Assembly: GCF_013409935.1 (NCBI RefSeq)
Contig: NZ_JACCCO010000001.1
Span: forward strand, 2,852,001 to 2,916,000
Reading direction: 5' to 3'
Source of the DNA: Streptosporangium sandarakinum
Lineage (GTDB): Bacteria > Actinomycetota > Actinomycetes > Streptosporangiales > Streptosporangiaceae
Length of the DNA stretch: 64,000 bases
The position numbers and the translations under genes are program-made. Position 1 is the stretch's first letter. Every line of letters starts with the position of its first letter. Positions 42,120-50,669 of this stretch are shown piece after piece. The notes under the pieces were generated by a model. The model was not told the origin of the DNA and did not search any database. It saw only the letters and a program-made list of their open reading frames with translations.

Positions 42120-42620
42120 TCACACGCGCAGCAGCGCGGGCGAGTCGATGTGCAGCACGCTGTTGGATCCCTCGTGGAGCTTGAGGGAGAGCCGGTACCG
42201 GTACGGGACACCGGGCGTCATGTCGTAGGGCACGATGCCCTCCCACACCAGCAGGTCGTGGTTCTCGTAGCCGCCGGAACCCATGGCGTCGCCCTCCGTC
42301 CCGGGCACGGCGCCGGGTGCCGGGAAGGGGGCGGAGTCCACCGGATGCGGCGGCACGGTCTGGCCGGCCGGGGGCGGGGCGGTCACGCCGGACAGGAACT
42401 CGATGGACTCGATCTCGACCGGAGTCTGCACGTCCACGTGGATGGGCGTCCACTGGATGACCTGTCCCGGGACCACCGCCGTGACGAGGTCGGGGGTCCC
42501 CTGGTGCATGCTTCCCGCCGAACTGTCGTCGACCAGCGAGAGGTTGCCGTTGTGCAGCGTCCGGTCGGACAGCGCCCCGACCGCGTCGACCATCACGACG
42601 ATGCTGACCCTGTGTTTCAT
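42120..42620 (-). CDS. AidA/PixA-like inclusion-body family protein, paralogue 1
   Basis: 166 residues from the ATG at 42620, chosen over 42644 because AAGGGAGG ends 4 nt before it. Core: VSIVVMVDAVGALSDRTLHNG, NLSLVDDSSAG, HQGTPDLVTAVVPGQVIQW, closing MTPGVPYRYRLSLKLHEG and LHIDSPALLRV. A Pro/Gly/Ala loop (~88-115) separates the halves. First of four tandem paralogues downstream of the PaaK-like ligase gene (48 nt gap). Confidence 0.7.
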   Translation of the reverse strand: MKHRVSIVVMVDAVGALSDRTLHNGNLSLVDDSSAGSMHQGTPDLVTAVVPGQVIQWTPIHVDVQTPVEIESIEFLSGVTAPPPAGQTVPPHPVDSAPFPAPGAVPGTEGDAMGSGGYENHDLLVWEGIVPYDMTPGVPYRYRLSLKLHEGSNSVLHIDSPALLRV

Positions 42621-42668
42621 CGTTCCTCCCTTGTCGTGTGTCATTCGGGCGTACGGGCCACCACGCGC

Positions 42669-44210
42669 TCAGCCCCGATCCCTGACCAGCGGTGTCTTGC
42701 CGACGGTGGTCCGCTCGATCTGTGGTGAGGAGCGCGGCACGAACACCAGCCGGAACCCGTATCCGGTCTGCTCGATGGCCGCAGCGTTGGCCTCCCGGTC
42801 GTTGAAGAGCGACAGGGAGCTCGGCAGTGCGTGGACGAACAGATTCCGCATCCCGTTCGGGCCGAGGGCGTGCTCGACGGCCGCGGCCGTGCCCTCGGCA
42901 TCGTCCACCGCCGCGAGCAGGGTGAGGGTCCGGTCCTCACGGTGGTTGTGGAACTGGACCTCGTGCGCGACCAGGTCCAGGTCGACGCCGGTCGTCGAGC
43001 GCAGCCGCCCGCGCAGGGCCGCGTAGGCCAGCGTCGCCGAGTACTGGCTGTCGTTGAGGTGCAGCACGTCGGCGGTGCGCCCGGCGAACTCGAACCGCTC
43101 GGTGCGCAGCCCGGGTCCGTTCAGTGCGGGGCGGCGGATCATCCGATCGCCGAGCTTGAGCCGGAGCAGCGGCGTCTCGCCGGCGTGCAGCCGGGTGACG
43201 ACCAGCTCGCCCTCCTCGCCTTCGGCGACGGCACGGCCGTGCTCGTCCACGATCTCCACCAGGTGCAGCCCCGGCACGGCGGACAGCGCCGGCGAGGTGT
43301 GGTCGAGCTGGAGCCCGACGCACTCGGCCTGGGTCGCGGCGAAGTAGCTGAGGATCGACACGTTGGGGAAGAACGCCTGCAGCTCGTCGCGCTTGCGCTG
43401 CGGCAGGGAGCCGCTGCCGTACATGGCGACCCGGAAGCTCGCCCTGGCCTGCGGGGACAGCCCCGCGCCCAGCTCGGGCAGGAGCGCGATGCCGGCGGTG
43501 ATGCCCATCAGCGCCTTGTGGCCGGGGTAGGAGAACATGTGCTCCAGCACCGGCGCGCTCACCGGTCCCGCGCCGATGTAGTTGACCCCCGGGACCTGGG
43601 ACAGGACGCCGCCGACCATGGTCCCGCTGCTCCACATCTGGTAGTCGGCCAAGGTGGTGAACAGCCAGCGCGGCGCGGGGCCGCGCAGGTAGCGGCCGAG
43701 CTGGTAGGCCCCCATGAACGCCCCGGCGATGCGGTAGGTGTCGCGCAGCTCCCGCAGGGAGTACACGATCTCCAGGGGCATGCCGTCACCGGTGCCGCCG
43801 CTGGCCACCACCTCGAATCCGCCGTGTTCGAGCGGCACGACCATCCCGGCCCGGGCGCCCATGAACATGTCCCGCTGCACGGTCTTGTCCGAGAGGGGGA
43901 TCCGCTCCCACTCGGACATGTCGGCGGGGGCGCTGCGGATCCCGAAGTAGTGCAGCCGCTCGCGCCACAGCGGGTTGAGCAGGGCGACGCCGACGAGCTG
44001 CTGAAGCCGGCGGAACACCAGCGCGTTCTGGAGGTCGAGCGGGGACTCGCAGTACGGGGTTCCGGTGAGCCGCCCGCACTCCTCCAGTTTCTCCGCGAAC
44101 GACGGCAGCCGGATGACGTCGTCCACCGAGCGGGGCCGCAGTTCCTCCTCGGGGATCAGCCGTGCCGCCAGCTCCGCCGGGGCGGCGACGTCCGAACTCG
44201 TCATGGTCAT
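42669..44210 (-). CDS. PaaK-like adenylate-forming enzyme
   Basis: 513 residues from the ATG at 44210, which overlaps the upstream decarboxylase stop (ATGA); GGGAG precedes it. Landmarks of the phenylacetate-CoA ligase/F390-synthetase group: WERIPLSDKTVQRDMF, nucleotide loop ASGGTGDGMPLEI, YFAATQAECVG (the YGxTE-like adenine loop), EGEEGELVVTRL, and RLKLGDRM. The C-terminal mobile domain runs to TTVGKTPLV, with the likely catalytic Lys. It should activate a carboxylic acid as acyl-AMP. Whether the acceptor is CoA or an amine is unknown. The pairing with an amino-acid decarboxylase is unusual. Confidence 0.8.
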   Translation of the reverse strand: MTMTSSDVAAPAELAARLIPEEELRPRSVDDVIRLPSFAEKLEECGRLTGTPYCESPLDLQNALVFRRLQQLVGVALLNPLWRERLHYFGIRSAPADMSEWERIPLSDKTVQRDMFMGARAGMVVPLEHGGFEVVASGGTGDGMPLEIVYSLRELRDTYRIAGAFMGAYQLGRYLRGPAPRWLFTTLADYQMWSSGTMVGGVLSQVPGVNYIGAGPVSAPVLEHMFSYPGHKALMGITAGIALLPELGAGLSPQARASFRVAMYGSGSLPQRKRDELQAFFPNVSILSYFAATQAECVGLQLDHTSPALSAVPGLHLVEIVDEHGRAVAEGEEGELVVTRLHAGETPLLRLKLGDRMIRRPALNGPGLRTERFEFAGRTADVLHLNDSQYSATLAYAALRGRLRSTTGVDLDLVAHEVQFHNHREDRTLTLLAAVDDAEGTAAAVEHALGPNGMRNLFVHALPSSLSLFNDREANAAAIEQTGYGFRLVFVPRSSPQIERTTVGKTPLVRDRG

Positions 44211-45781
44211 GAATGACTCCCGTTCCGTTGGCCGGGCCGGACCGCGACGCTCTCGCGCAGCACCCGTTGCCCGATGTCCCTGATCTCGGCGATGAGCATG
44301 GTCAGGTGGTCGGCGTCGATCAGGTGGTTCATCACCACCACGCGCAGCGCCGCCACCCCGTCGATGTCGACCTTGGAGATGAAGAAGCGCCCGCCGCCCC
44401 GGATCCGGTTGCGGATCTCCAGCTGCAGGCGGTGTACGGTCGCCGGCTCCAGGCCGTCCGGCCGGTACCGGAAGCACAGGATGTTGGACTCCGGCTCGTG
44501 TGCCACCGCGAAGTCCGGCTCGGCGGCGAGCATCCGGTACGCCTGCCGGGCCACCGCGCACAGCCGGTCGATCTTCTGTGAGAACAGCGCCGGGCCGTAG
44601 ACCGACCAGACCGTCCAGAGCGGCATGATCATCGGGCGTTTCGTGCACTCGAGGTTCTTGTCCGCGCTGTCGTAGGCGCTGTAGACGTCCGGTTCCTCGT
44701 CGAAGACGTAACTGGCGCGCTGCCGGAACGCACCGCGCGCCGTCGCGCCGTCGCGGTAGAAGAGCAGCGTGCACGGCGCCGGCATGAACAGCATCTTGTG
44801 GGCGTCCCAGGTCAGCGAGTCAGCCTGCTCGATGCCGCGCAGCCTGCCCCGGTGCCGGTCCGACAGCAGCAGGCTCGCCCCGTGCGCCCCGTCCACATGG
44901 AGCCAGAGCCCGTACCGGCGTGCCACGGCCGCGAGCTCCTCCAGCGGGTCGAAGGCGCCCATCGACGTGGTCCCGGCCGAGGCGACCAGGCAGAACGGTC
45001 GCAGACCGCGCCGGCGCGCCTCGTCCAGCACCGGGCCGGCCGTATCGGGACGGATCCGCCCGCCCCGGTCGACCGGGAGCCGGACGAGCTGCCGTTCCCC
45101 GATGCCGAGCACCCCGGCCGCCCGGGTCACGCTGTAGTGGGCCTCCTCGCTGATCGCGATGGCCGGGGAACCCGGCACACTGCCGGCTCCACGCGTCCAG
45201 ATCTGCGGGAAGGCGCGGTTGCGGGCGGCCAGCAGCGCGGTCAGGTTGGCCAGGGAGCCCCCCGAGGTCGTCACCATGGCGAACCGGTCGCGGTCCCAGC
45301 CGATGAACCGGTTGAGCTCCTCGGCCATGAGCCGCTCGGCGACGTTGGGGAGTTGCCCGGCCTCGTAGAAGGAGGAGGGCTGGTTGACCACCGAGCCGAC
45401 CAGGTCGATAAGGCCGGCCAGCGGCACCACGCCGGAGAACTGCCGTCCCATGTAACCGGGTGAGTAGACCGGGATGCCGGTCCCCGTGTACAGGTCGACG
45501 ATCTGGTTCACCCGGTCGGCGTCGAAGTCGGCGATGCGCTGCCGTTCCGGGGTCATCAGCGCCCGCGCGGCCTTCAGCAGCACCGCCGGATCGAGGAGGT
45601 CGAGTCCCCGGACCGACCGGTCGCCCAGATACGTCGTCAGGCGGCTGACGATGCCCGCGGCGCCGTCGTGGAAACGTCCGGGGTCGAAGGCCGCGGTGAG
45701 ACCCGGCGTGGGTGACCGGGAGCCTTCGCCGGTCGCCGGCTCCGGAAGGGGGCCCTGGCCATCGGAAAGTGAACTCGTCAC
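44207..45781 (-). CDS. PLP-dependent group II amino-acid decarboxylase
   Basis: 524 residues from the GTG at 45781 (GGAG 9 nt upstream); the frame stays open to 46000, so the start is uncertain. Fold-type I landmarks: VTTSGGSLANLTALLAAR, HYSVTRAAGVLGIG, VASAGTTSMGAFDPLEELA, the HVDGAHGASLL Asp that pairs with the PLP ring nitrogen, and DAHKMLFMPAPC with the Schiff-base Lys. Closest in feel to aspartate/glutamate/diaminobutyrate decarboxylases. Product would be an amine. First gene of a six-gene operon with a PaaK-like ligase and four AidA-like proteins. Confidence 0.88.
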   Translation of the reverse strand: MTSSLSDGQGPLPEPATGEGSRSPTPGLTAAFDPGRFHDGAAGIVSRLTTYLGDRSVRGLDLLDPAVLLKAARALMTPERQRIADFDADRVNQIVDLYTGTGIPVYSPGYMGRQFSGVVPLAGLIDLVGSVVNQPSSFYEAGQLPNVAERLMAEELNRFIGWDRDRFAMVTTSGGSLANLTALLAARNRAFPQIWTRGAGSVPGSPAIAISEEAHYSVTRAAGVLGIGERQLVRLPVDRGGRIRPDTAGPVLDEARRRGLRPFCLVASAGTTSMGAFDPLEELAAVARRYGLWLHVDGAHGASLLLSDRHRGRLRGIEQADSLTWDAHKMLFMPAPCTLLFYRDGATARGAFRQRASYVFDEEPDVYSAYDSADKNLECTKRPMIMPLWTVWSVYGPALFSQKIDRLCAVARQAYRMLAAEPDFAVAHEPESNILCFRYRPDGLEPATVHRLQLEIRNRIRGGGRFFISKVDIDGVAALRVVVMNHLIDADHLTMLIAEIRDIGQRVLRESVAVRPGQRNGSHS

Positions 45782-46877
45782 GGAGGGTACTCCAAACGGT
45801 CCGGAGTTGAGAACGCTCACCTGGTCGCGCCCGGGATAATTCGCACGCGGCGAACCGGACTCCCGGTCGATCAAATGAAGGTTCTCGCGAGTGAATGCGT
45901 GATCTGTGATGGTGCGTCGAGCAAAAGAGGCCCTCGACACTCGGGGGCACGGGACGGAATTCGTACCACCGGGTCGTCGCGACTCTTTGGAACGATCCAA
46001 TTTCGAGAGGCAACGTCGATCAGCAACAGCGGGAGACGGCGCGAGAGGGCGCCTTCGCCCCTGCTCACATCCTGTTCAGGCGGCTCGGGTCGGTCCGGCG
46101 ACGACATCGCCGACGATCATGATCTGGGGGGGACCCGTCGTGGACGAATCACGATCGATTCAGCCTGAATTTCGCCCGACGCATACGTTGGAACACCCGT
46201 CATGCAGTTGACCTAATCATTGATGACAGGAGGGGCGCAAGACCCGGGGCACAGGTGGAGTGGCAGATTCCGGCCACAGTTACACATGGCCCTTGAGACG
46301 GATAGATGTTCGCCTGATATCAGTTGCCGAATGCCTCGTGAATTTTTCTCGTGAACCCGGATCAAGCTCGGCGTTCGAGGCCGCCGCCCCGACAGGAGAT
46401 CCCACTGACAGCACATTCTAATTATATATATCTATATTCGATTAAATGCGATAGAAGCGCAGATGGACTGATCTTTGCAGGCGTAAGCACTAAAGCAGGA
46501 TTTATGCTATTTACAGCCGATGCCGGATCCGCTGAGGCTCCGGACGGCGGCGCCCCCGAACCGGCCGTCCCGGACCGGCGGATGATCACCGATGACGCCG
46601 GGCGTCACCGGACCGGCAGAGGGCGGCCCTTCGCATCCGGTACGGCCGGGCCCGTGCCTGCGCGCCCTGCTGGAGCACCGCCGGATCCGCCATGCGCCGG
46701 CCATCGCGGGCAACCGGCGGGTGAACTTGGACGGGGCGCCGGAGTACCGGCCCCGCGAAGCGCCATCGGGATGGCCGCCGTCGCCTCCGGCCACATCCTG
46801 CGTGGGGAGAGGATCCCGTTTCCCCACAGCGGCGTCAGGCGGGTGCGCGCCGACCGGAAAACGATCGGCCTGGCCGT
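45782..46877. other. 1.1-kb gene-poor region with an AT-rich island
   Basis: Upstream of the decarboxylase operon. 45782-46210 should hold its promoter. 46410-46520 is a marked AT-rich island (TAATTATATATATCTATATTC at 46420) in otherwise GC-rich DNA. 46520-46870 is again GC-rich, with short frame-interrupted coding-like pieces (for example LRALLEHRRIRHAPAIAGNRR, then SAIGMAAVASGHILRGER in another frame) that may be a decayed gene; no family is recognised. Small ORFs on both strands here are not convincing. Confidence 0.5.
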
Positions 46878-47510
46878 TCAGGGCCTGTGGCCGCACTCCA
46901 TTCCGCGCAATATGGCGGCCAGGCCGTCATCGAACTCGGCCTCGGCCTCGGCGCCGACGCCGACGCCGCGAGCCTCCCGGGCGGTCTCGGCCATGAGGGG
47001 GAACTCCGGCAGGTCGGCGATGACGCTCGTACCAGGACCGGCCAGCGGGCCGAGGTGGTCGAGCTGAAGCGCTCCGATGACGTAGGCGAGCAGGCAGCGC
47101 AGCGCGACCACCCGCCGAGGCCCGTCGAGGCCCGCCTCCTTGAGGATTCCGACGAGCGTCTCCGACCATCCCAGCAGCCGCTCGGACCGGTGCCGGTGGG
47201 CGACGATCAGGGGAATCACCGATGGATGCGTCCCCACGGCGCCGCGCAGCCGTCGGACCATGGCGGCCACCCGGTCGGTCCAGGGCGCGGCGGGATCGGG
47301 TGGGGCGGTGTCCACCTGGGACAGGACCAGATCGACGACGAGTCGTTCCAGTTCTGCGCGGTCGGTGACGTACCGGTAGAGACCCATGGTGCTCATGCCG
47401 ACCTCTTTGGCGACGGTGCGCATCGTGAGGCCGGCGAGACCGTCGCGGTCGATGACGGCGAGCGCGGCGGTGGCCAGCGTGGTCGGAGTGAGCGAGCGAG
47501 GACGAGGCAT
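46878..47510 (-). CDS. TetR-family regulator
   Basis: 210 residues from the ATG at 47510 (MPRPRSLTPTTLATAALAV). HTH GLTMRTVAKEVGMSTMGLYRYV, then a TetR_C-type helical domain (MVRRLRGAVGTHPSVIPLIVAHRH). The tail has a GVGVGAEAEAEFDDG stretch. Divergent from the peroxiredoxin-like gene, with a 16-bp inverted repeat between the two starts that it most likely binds. Confidence 0.9.
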   Translation of the reverse strand: MPRPRSLTPTTLATAALAVIDRDGLAGLTMRTVAKEVGMSTMGLYRYVTDRAELERLVVDLVLSQVDTAPPDPAAPWTDRVAAMVRRLRGAVGTHPSVIPLIVAHRHRSERLLGWSETLVGILKEAGLDGPRRVVALRCLLAYVIGALQLDHLGPLAGPGTSVIADLPEFPLMAETAREARGVGVGAEAEAEFDDGLAAILRGMECGHRP

Positions 47511-47523
47511 GACGCTTGACAGC

Positions 47524-47561
47524 GTACTGCGTACGCCTATCCTCGTAGGCGTACGCAGTAC
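47524..47561. promoter_or_regulatory. Perfect 16-bp inverted repeat, TetR operator
   Basis: GTACTGCGTACGCCTA, 6-nt spacer TCCTCG, then the exact reverse complement. Lies 14 nt from the tetR start and 20 nt from the peroxiredoxin start, covering both promoters. Inner GCGTACGC repeats could allow two dimers to bind. Confidence 0.85.
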
Positions 47562-47580
47562 TCCAAAAAGCGGGAAGGCC

Positions 47581-48240
47581 ATGAGCACGTTCATTCATCC
47601 CCGGACCATCAGCTCTCGCGTGCTGACCCCCGTCAACCAGCCGCCGCTCGCCGTCCCCGACCCCGACCGGCTGATCCACCTGCAGTTCCGGCGGTTCGCC
47701 GGTTGCCCGGTCTGCAATCTGCACCTGCGCTCGGTGGCGCGGCGACACGACGAGATCGAGGCGGCCGGCATCCGCGAGATCGTGGTGTTCCACTCGCCGG
47801 CGGACGAGCTGGCACGGCACGCCGAAGGACTGCCATTCGCCATGGTCGCCGATCCGGACCAGCGGCTCTACAGGGAGTTCGGCGTGGAGCCGTCCATCCG
47901 CGCGCTGTTCGACCCGCGCGTGTGGCCGGCGATCGTCCGCGGCGTCGCGGTGAGCCTGTGGCGGATGCCCCGGGGACTGGACCGCGCGCCGTCGGCCGTC
48001 CCGCATGGCGGACGATTCGGCCTTCCCGGAGACTTCCTGATCGCCGGTGACGGCCGGGTGCTGGCCGCCAGGCTCGGCCGCCACGCCTATGACCAGTGGT
48101 CGGTCGACGAGCTGCTCGCGCTCGCCGCCCGCGCTCCCCGGTCCACGCCGGAGGCCGGCGTCACGTGGGACGCCTCCGGTGAGGACGCCGCTCAGAAGGA
48201 GATGACGACCTTGCCGGGGACGTGGCCCCCCTCCAGGTAG
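47581..48240 (+). CDS. Peroxiredoxin-like (AhpC/TSA, thioredoxin-fold) protein
   Basis: 219 residues from the ATG at 47581. Thioredoxin-fold start LIHLQFRRFAGCPVCNLHLRSVARRHDEIEAAGIREIVVFHS with a CPVC redox pair, then DELARHAEGLPFAMVADPDQRLYREFGVE and FGLPGDFLIAGDGRVLAARLGRH, the AhpC/TSA layout. Expected to reduce peroxides or act as thiol oxidoreductase in the cytoplasm. Its 3' end overlaps the convergent dehydrogenase gene by 49 nt, so the last ~16 residues are encoded antisense to it. Likely TetR-controlled. Confidence 0.85.
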   Translation: MSTFIHPRTISSRVLTPVNQPPLAVPDPDRLIHLQFRRFAGCPVCNLHLRSVARRHDEIEAAGIREIVVFHSPADELARHAEGLPFAMVADPDQRLYREFGVEPSIRALFDPRVWPAIVRGVAVSLWRMPRGLDRAPSAVPHGGRFGLPGDFLIAGDGRVLAARLGRHAYDQWSVDELLALAARAPRSTPEAGVTWDASGEDAAQKEMTTLPGTWPPSR

Positions 48241-49178
48241 CCGATCGCCCTGGGGATCTCCTCGAAGGGGTAGTGACGGTCGATGACCGGGATCACTCGT
48301 TTGTCGTTCAGGAACCCGCTCAACGTCTGCAGGTTCTGTCTGGGGCTGGGGCACTTGAGGGCGTCGGCCACCGATATCCGCCGGCCGACGAAGGGGGACA
48401 ACGCCAGGGCGGAGAGCACCTGGCCCATGGGTTGTATCCAGCGGCCGGGCGGACCGCCGACCACCACGTAGGTCCCCTTGGGGTGCAGGGTGCGGCGGGA
48501 GACGGAGACCGGCCGGCTCCCGGCGATGTCCAGGAACAGGTCGTAGCGCCGGGTCTCGCGGGTGAAGTCCTGGGTGGTGTAGTCGATGACCCTGGTCGCG
48601 CCGAGGGAGTGGACCAGGTCCACGTTCCGGGCGCTGCAGACGCCGGTGACCTCGGCGCCGAGGGCACGGGCGAGTTGCACGGCGAACGTGCCGACCCCAC
48701 CGGACGCGCCGTTGATGAGAACACGCTGGCCGGGCAGGATATGACCCTCGTCGCGCAGGGCGAGGAGGGCGGTGTTGGCGGCCATGGGAACCGCGGCGGC
48801 CTCCTCGTACGAGAGGTTCTCCGGCTTCGGGGCGAGGTCGGATTCGCGGACGCAGACATATTCGGCGAAGCCGCCACCGCTGATGACGGCGAAGACGTCG
48901 TCGCCGGGGCGGAATTCCGTGACGTTTCCGCCGACGGATTCGACCTGGCCGGAGATGTCGGCGCCCAGGATGGTGATCTTGGGGGTGCGGAGCGCGAGAC
49001 CGCCGGGCATCAGGCGGGCCAGGTACGGCTCGCCGCGCATGTTGTGCCAGTCGTACGGATTCACGGAGCCGGCACGTACCCGGACCAGGACCTCGTCGTC
49101 GCGAGGAACGGGGACGGGGATTTCAGTGAGCGTCAGGACATCGGGTGGCCCGTACGAGCGTGAGACGAACGCCTTCAT
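48192..49178 (-). CDS. Zinc-free MDR-family quinone/alcohol dehydrogenase-like oxidoreductase
   Basis: 328 residues from the ATG at 49178 (MKAFVSRSYGPPDVLTLTEIPVP; GGGAG 6 nt upstream). GroES-like N-terminal domain with VRVRAGSVNPYDWHNMRGE and LGADISGQVESVG; Rossmann motif NGASGGVGTFAVQLARALGAEVTGVCS. Structural-zinc cysteines are absent, as in the quinone-oxidoreductase subgroup. NADPH-dependent reduction of a quinone or enal is expected. Convergent with the peroxiredoxin gene. Confidence 0.9.
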   Translation of the reverse strand: MKAFVSRSYGPPDVLTLTEIPVPVPRDDEVLVRVRAGSVNPYDWHNMRGEPYLARLMPGGLALRTPKITILGADISGQVESVGGNVTEFRPGDDVFAVISGGGFAEYVCVRESDLAPKPENLSYEEAAAVPMAANTALLALRDEGHILPGQRVLINGASGGVGTFAVQLARALGAEVTGVCSARNVDLVHSLGATRVIDYTTQDFTRETRRYDLFLDIAGSRPVSVSRRTLHPKGTYVVVGGPPGRWIQPMGQVLSALALSPFVGRRISVADALKCPSPRQNLQTLSGFLNDKRVIPVIDRHYPFEEIPRAIGYLEGGHVPGKVVISF

Positions 49179-49344
49179 CGCCATCTCCCTATGCGAGTTC
49201 AATGCGGAGGCGGTTGAAAGACTAAGAAATGCGACCGGACCAGCGAATCAGCCGAAAGTACGCCTGATCGCTGGATGATCGGCTGAGCTGAATCGGGCCT
49301 TTCGCGCGATGAACAGACATGGGGGAGAAAGCCACGATCCCCTC

Positions 49345-50016
49345 ATGACCGAAAGCGGTGTGAGGGGCGCCAAGCCCCAGAGGGTACGGCCCGGCGGACG
49401 GGGCGCCAGAGTCCCCGGATGGATGGTGCCCACCGGCCTGATCATGCTCAGCGCGATTCCGGTGGTCGCCGGTGCGCTGCGTCTGGGGGAACTGGCAGGT
49501 GGCGCGGCGGTCACCCCCGCCAACGCGCGATTCTTCGCGACACCGCTACCCGTGGTGTCACACGTCATCGGAGCGTCGCTCTACGGCATCGTGGGCGCCT
49601 TCCAGTTCGCGAAGAGGTTCCGTCGCCGGAGGCCGGCCTGGCATCGCATGACAGGACGGATTCTCGTCGTATGCGGACTCGTCGCCGCACTCTCCGGCCT
49701 GTGGATGACCGTGTTCCATCCTCGCCCGGAAGGCGACGGCGATCTCCTCGCGGCGTTCCGGCTCGTGTTCGGCACGGCGATGGCGGTCTCCCTCGTGCTC
49801 GGCTTCGCCGCCGTCCGGCGGAGAGATTTCCGCCGTCACCACGACTGGATGATCCGCGCCTACGCGATCGGCGTGGCCGCCGGCACCCAGGCGTTCACCC
49901 AGCTCCCCTGGATGCTCCTCGTCGGCCCCCTCGGCGAGACCCCCAGAGCCCTGCTCGTGACCGCCGGATGGGTCATCAACCTCGCCGTGGCCGAGTGGAT
50001 CATCCGCAGACCCTAG
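49345..50016 (+). CDS. DUF2306-type membrane protein
   Basis: 223 residues from the ATG at 49345 (an ATG at 49309 is also possible). Basic N-terminus, then five to six hydrophobic helices (WMVPTGLIMLSAIPVVAGALRLG; HVIGASLYGIVGAFQFAKRFR; MTGRILVVCGLVAALSGLWMT; LVFGTAMAVSLVLGFAAVRRR). Conserved His in PLPVVSHVIGAS, HRMTGR and RRHHDWMIRAYAIG fits the DUF2306 pattern. Function unknown. Its stop overlaps the response-regulator stop by 4 nt, convergent. Confidence 0.8.
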   Translation: MTESGVRGAKPQRVRPGGRGARVPGWMVPTGLIMLSAIPVVAGALRLGELAGGAAVTPANARFFATPLPVVSHVIGASLYGIVGAFQFAKRFRRRRPAWHRMTGRILVVCGLVAALSGLWMTVFHPRPEGDGDLLAAFRLVFGTAMAVSLVLGFAAVRRRDFRRHHDWMIRAYAIGVAAGTQAFTQLPWMLLVGPLGETPRALLVTAGWVINLAVAEWIIRRP

Positions 50017-50669
50017 TTCCTGACCCGATGGGTCTCGTACGCCCACATGGCGATCTCCACCCGGTTCCGGGCGCCGAGCTTGGCCATCAGGCTGGCGATA
50101 TGGGTCTTGACGGTGCTGAGTGAGATGTGAAGTTCGTCAGCGATCTCACTGTTGGTGCGCCCCCGGGCCACCGTGACGAGGATCTGCTCCTCACGCTCGG
50201 TGAGCGCCTCGATGGGACGGACCGGCGGCGCGGCGGGCCCGGCGTGCGCGAAGGCGGTGAGCAGGCGGGCGGTGACGCTCGGAGCGATGAGGGCGTCACC
50301 GGCCGCCGCGGCGTGAACGGCCTGGGAGAGCAGCTCGGCGCCGGCGTTCTTCAGCAGGAACCCCCGGGCCCCCGCGCGCAGCGCCGCGTAGACGTACTCG
50401 TCGAGGTCGAAGGTGGTGATGACCACGACGGCGAGTGGGTCGTCGACGGTGGGCCCGGCGAGCATCCGGGTGGCCTCGATGCCGTTGAGCACGGGCATCC
50501 GGATGTCGAAAAGACACACGTCCGGTCGGAGCCGCCGGGCGAGTTCGACCGCTCGCCGCCCGTCGGCGGCCTCGCCGACCACCTCGATCCCCGGCTGCGC
50601 ATCGAGGATCATCACCAGTCCGGTACGGACGATCTCCTGGTCGTCGGCGACCAGCACCCGGACGCTCAT
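50013..50669 (-). CDS. NarL/LuxR-type response regulator
   Basis: 218 residues from the ATG at 50669, overlapping the kinase gene by 4 nt. Receiver: VADDQEIVRTGL acidic pocket, phospho-acceptor Asp55 in CLFDIRMP, Thr in VITTFD and Lys in LLKNAG. LuxR HTH at about 150-212 (LTEREEQILVTVARGRTNSE, recognition helix LSTVKTHIASLMAKLG). Output of the adjacent DesK-like kinase. Regulon unknown; a neighbouring DUF2306 or dehydrogenase gene could be a target. Confidence 0.95.
   Translation of the reverse strand: MSVRVLVADDQEIVRTGLVMILDAQPGIEVVGEAADGRRAVELARRLRPDVCLFDIRMPVLNGIEATRMLAGPTVDDPLAVVVITTFDLDEYVYAALRAGARGFLLKNAGAELLSQAVHAAAAGDALIAPSVTARLLTAFAHAGPAAPPVRPIEALTEREEQILVTVARGRTNSEIADELHISLSTVKTHIASLMAKLGARNRVEIAMWAYETHRVRN

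Noticed and set aside
46213-46416. 67-codon minus-strand ORF in the 1.1-kb gap
   Set aside because: No ribosome-binding site, odd composition and no family resemblance.
46351-47067. Plus-strand ORF leading into the tetR gene
   Set aside because: Mostly antisense to tetR; the upstream part crosses the AT-rich island without codon bias.
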